From assembly GCF_011045125.1 (NCBI RefSeq), contig NZ_JAAKZF010000031.1, positions 1-64,000 on the forward strand: a DNA stretch of 64,000 nucleotides. Direction: 5' to 3'. Below the pieces are notes generated by a model that saw nothing but the letters and a program-made list of their open reading frames with translations, was not told where the DNA came from and made no database searches. Below, piece by piece: positions 62,839-64,000 of the stretch. The translations under genes were made by a program, and so were the position numbers. The stretch comes from Allomesorhizobium camelthorni. Lineage in GTDB: Bacteria > Pseudomonadota > Alphaproteobacteria > Rhizobiales > Rhizobiaceae. Numbering within the stretch: position 1 is the first letter of the stretch; each line of letters opens with the position of its first letter.

Positions 62839-63834
62839 TCAGCCGCCGGTAACGCTCATATGGCGGGAAACGGCAGGCCGGCGGGTATTGCGGTCGATGA
62901 TGAAATCATGACCCTTCGGTTTGCGGCCGATCGCCTCGTCGATCGCGTTGGACAGGAGCTCATTGCCTTCCGAGGCACGCAGCGGCGCGCGCAGATCGGC
63001 GGCGTCGTCCTGGCCGAGGCACATATAGAGCGTGCCGGTGCAGGTCAGCCGCACACGGTTGCAGCTCTCGCAGAAATTATGCGTCATCGGGGTTATGAAA
63101 CCCAGCCGGCCGCCAGTCTCGGCAACCTCGACATAGCGGGCAGGGCCACCGGTCTTATAGGGAATGTCGGTCAGCGTGAACTGGCGCTCGAGACCGGCGC
63201 GCACCAGCGACAGCGGCAAATACTGGTCGGTGCGGTCCTCGTCGATCTCGCCCATCGGCATGGTTTCGATCACCGTCAGATCCATGCCGCGGCCATGCGC
63301 CCAGCGCATCAGCTCGGGCAGTTCGGCATCGTTGAAGCCTTTCAGCGCCACCGCGTTGATCTTGATCTTCAGCCCGGCGGCCTGCGCCGTGTCGATGCCG
63401 GCCATGACGCGGTCGAGATGGCCCCAGCGGGTGATAGTGTGGAATTTCTGCGCGTCGAGCGTGTCGAGCGAGACGTTGATGCGCCTGACGCCGCAATCGG
63501 CGAGCTCGGCGGCGAAGCGCGAAAGCTGCGAGCCGTTTGTGGTCAGCGTCAGCTCTTCGAGTGCGCCGCTTTCGAGATGGCGCGAGATCTGGCGCACCAG
63601 ATGCATGATGTTCTTGCGCACCAGCGGCTCGCCGCCGGTCAGCCGGAGCTTTTTCACGCCCTTCTCGACGAACACCGTCGTCAGCCGGTCGAGTTCCTCG
63701 AGCGACAGGAGATCCTTCTTGGGCAGGAAGGCCATGTCCTCGGCCATGCAATAGGTGCAGCGGAAGTCGCAGCGGTCGGTCACCGACACGCGCAGATAGC
63801 TGATCGTTCGGCCGAAGGGGTCGATCATGTTCAT
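62839..63834 (-). CDS. moaA: GTP 3',8-cyclase MoaA
   Basis: MoaA is the radical SAM enzyme that begins molybdenum cofactor synthesis by converting GTP to the cyclic intermediate used by MoaC. The N-terminal [4Fe-4S] ligands are Cys22, Cys26 and Cys29 (RCDFRCTYC), the C-terminal cluster cysteines are Cys255, Cys258 and Cys272, and the protein ends in the essential Gly-Gly (331 residues). The ATG at 63834, with GGGAAG 9 bases upstream, is preferred; a GTG at 63876 would add 14 residues. It heads the minus-strand run to mobB, though a 134-bp gap separates it from the EamA gene. Confidence 0.95.
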   Translation of the reverse strand: MNMIDPFGRTISYLRVSVTDRCDFRCTYCMAEDMAFLPKKDLLSLEELDRLTTVFVEKGVKKLRLTGGEPLVRKNIMHLVRQISRHLESGALEELTLTTNGSQLSRFAAELADCGVRRINVSLDTLDAQKFHTITRWGHLDRVMAGIDTAQAAGLKIKINAVALKGFNDAELPELMRWAHGRGMDLTVIETMPMGEIDEDRTDQYLPLSLVRAGLERQFTLTDIPYKTGGPARYVEVAETGGRLGFITPMTHNFCESCNRVRLTCTGTLYMCLGQDDAADLRAPLRASEGNELLSNAIDEAIGRKPKGHDFIIDRNTRRPAVSRHMSVTGG

Positions 63835-63878
63835 GCCAGGCGCTTCCCGTGCAATCGCGGCGGTCGTTATATTCACCT

Positions 63879-64000
63879 ATGTCGTACGATCCGGCGCCGC
63901 GATCAAGCTATTCCTTCTCGGGCTCTGATAACAATCTCGAATACGACGCCGCAATGTCGCGCCGCCGGCCGGAGCCATGGCCGCTTTGCGCGCGAGGCAA
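63879..64000 (+). CDS. possible partial gene running off the window edge
   Basis: An ATG at 63879, divergent from moaA, opens a frame that stays open for the remaining 40 codons. It starts MSYDPAPRSSYSFSGSDNN and continues polar and arginine-rich. No ribosome site is evident and no family is recognised. The 3' end is outside the window. Confidence 0.2.
   Translation, partial: MSYDPAPRSSYSFSGSDNNLEYDAAMSRRRPEPWPLCARG

Noticed and set aside
62792-62841. Hairpins CGGCAAC/GTTGCCG and TGAGC/GCTCA downstream of moaA as a terminator
   Set aside because: Stems are short, no U-run follows in the moaA direction, and one overlaps the moaA stop codon; not strong enough to list as a terminator.

Overview
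The window is about 64 kb of GC-rich, densely packed chromosome from an alphaproteobacterium. It is most likely a member of the Rhizobiales close to Mesorhizobium and other Phyllobacteriaceae. The evidence is gene content and order: an rpsB-tsf-pyrH-frr-uppS-cdsA-rseP-bamA-lpxD-fabZ-lpxA-lpxI-lpxB block, an EipB-type periplasmic protein, DUF1489, a DUF482 acyltransferase-like protein, clpS-clpA, gatC/gatA separated from gatB, a phasin, and rhizobial-type intergenic palindromes. I see no rRNA, tRNA, CRISPR array, prophage or complete insertion sequence. Assignments rest on reading protein motifs by eye; no database search was run.

Layout. 0-4.3 kb (minus strand): GrpB-family protein, a small ABM-like protein, an alpha/beta-hydrolase lipoprotein and the potassium transporter TrkH, with a repeat-rich gap at 2.3-2.75 kb. 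4.3-9.3 kb: threonine dehydratase, a DUF1697 protein, a DEAD-box RNA helicase with a long leader and a clear terminator, and an MFS carrier. 9.3-12.6 kb: the stump of a broken hydrolase gene, then a small accessory operon (ArsR regulator, SRPBCC protein, transglutaminase-like protein, GFA zinc protein, DoxX-like membrane protein) behind a promoter with two tandem dyads. 12.7-16.8 kb: AidB-like acyl-CoA dehydrogenase, an AEC carrier, two small membrane proteins and RuvX. 16.8-20.8 kb: UPF0173 metallohydrolase, gatC, a GNAT gene, gatA and a YdcF-like protein.

20.7-31.4 kb: DUF599 protein, L-serine dehydratase, dodecin, DUF1489, a VWA-protein/membrane-J-protein pair, a D,D-carboxypeptidase with a SPOR domain, a phasin, the ClpS adaptor and ClpA unfoldase, and an Lrp/AsnC regulator. 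31.5-33.6 kb: an amino-acid export locus (EamA, AzlC, AzlD) divergent from the Lrp gene. 33.6-42.3 kb: methyltransferase, fatty-acid hydroxylase, membrane-anchored AraC regulator, HIT protein, DUF482 protein, glycerophosphodiester phosphodiesterase, RidA, EipB, DUF4031, an acyltransferase-like protein and an ABM protein.

42.5-55.7 kb is the conserved housekeeping block. It links translation (S2, EF-Ts, ribosome recycling), UMP kinase, undecaprenyl and CDP-diacylglycerol synthesis, the RseP site-2 protease, outer-membrane assembly (BamA) and lipid A synthesis (LpxD, FabZ, LpxA, LpxI, LpxB). No dxr gene lies in the cdsA-rseP gap. 55.7-59.3 kb (minus): 3-hydroxyisobutyrate-dehydrogenase-like protein and an amino-acid ABC importer (two permeases and a tethered binding lipoprotein) with no ATPase gene. 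59.4-63.8 kb (minus): molybdenum cofactor genes mobB, mobA and moaA interleaved with two exporters.

The most unusual points are a roughly 33-residue insertion in GatA beside its catalytic serines, a GNAT gene wedged between gatC and gatA, a Pam18/Tim14-like J protein paired with a VWA protein, a near-perfect 30-bp palindrome over the start codon of an amino-acid exporter, a 143-bp inverted-repeat element that supplies the trkH stop codon, and a cleanly truncated hydrolase.
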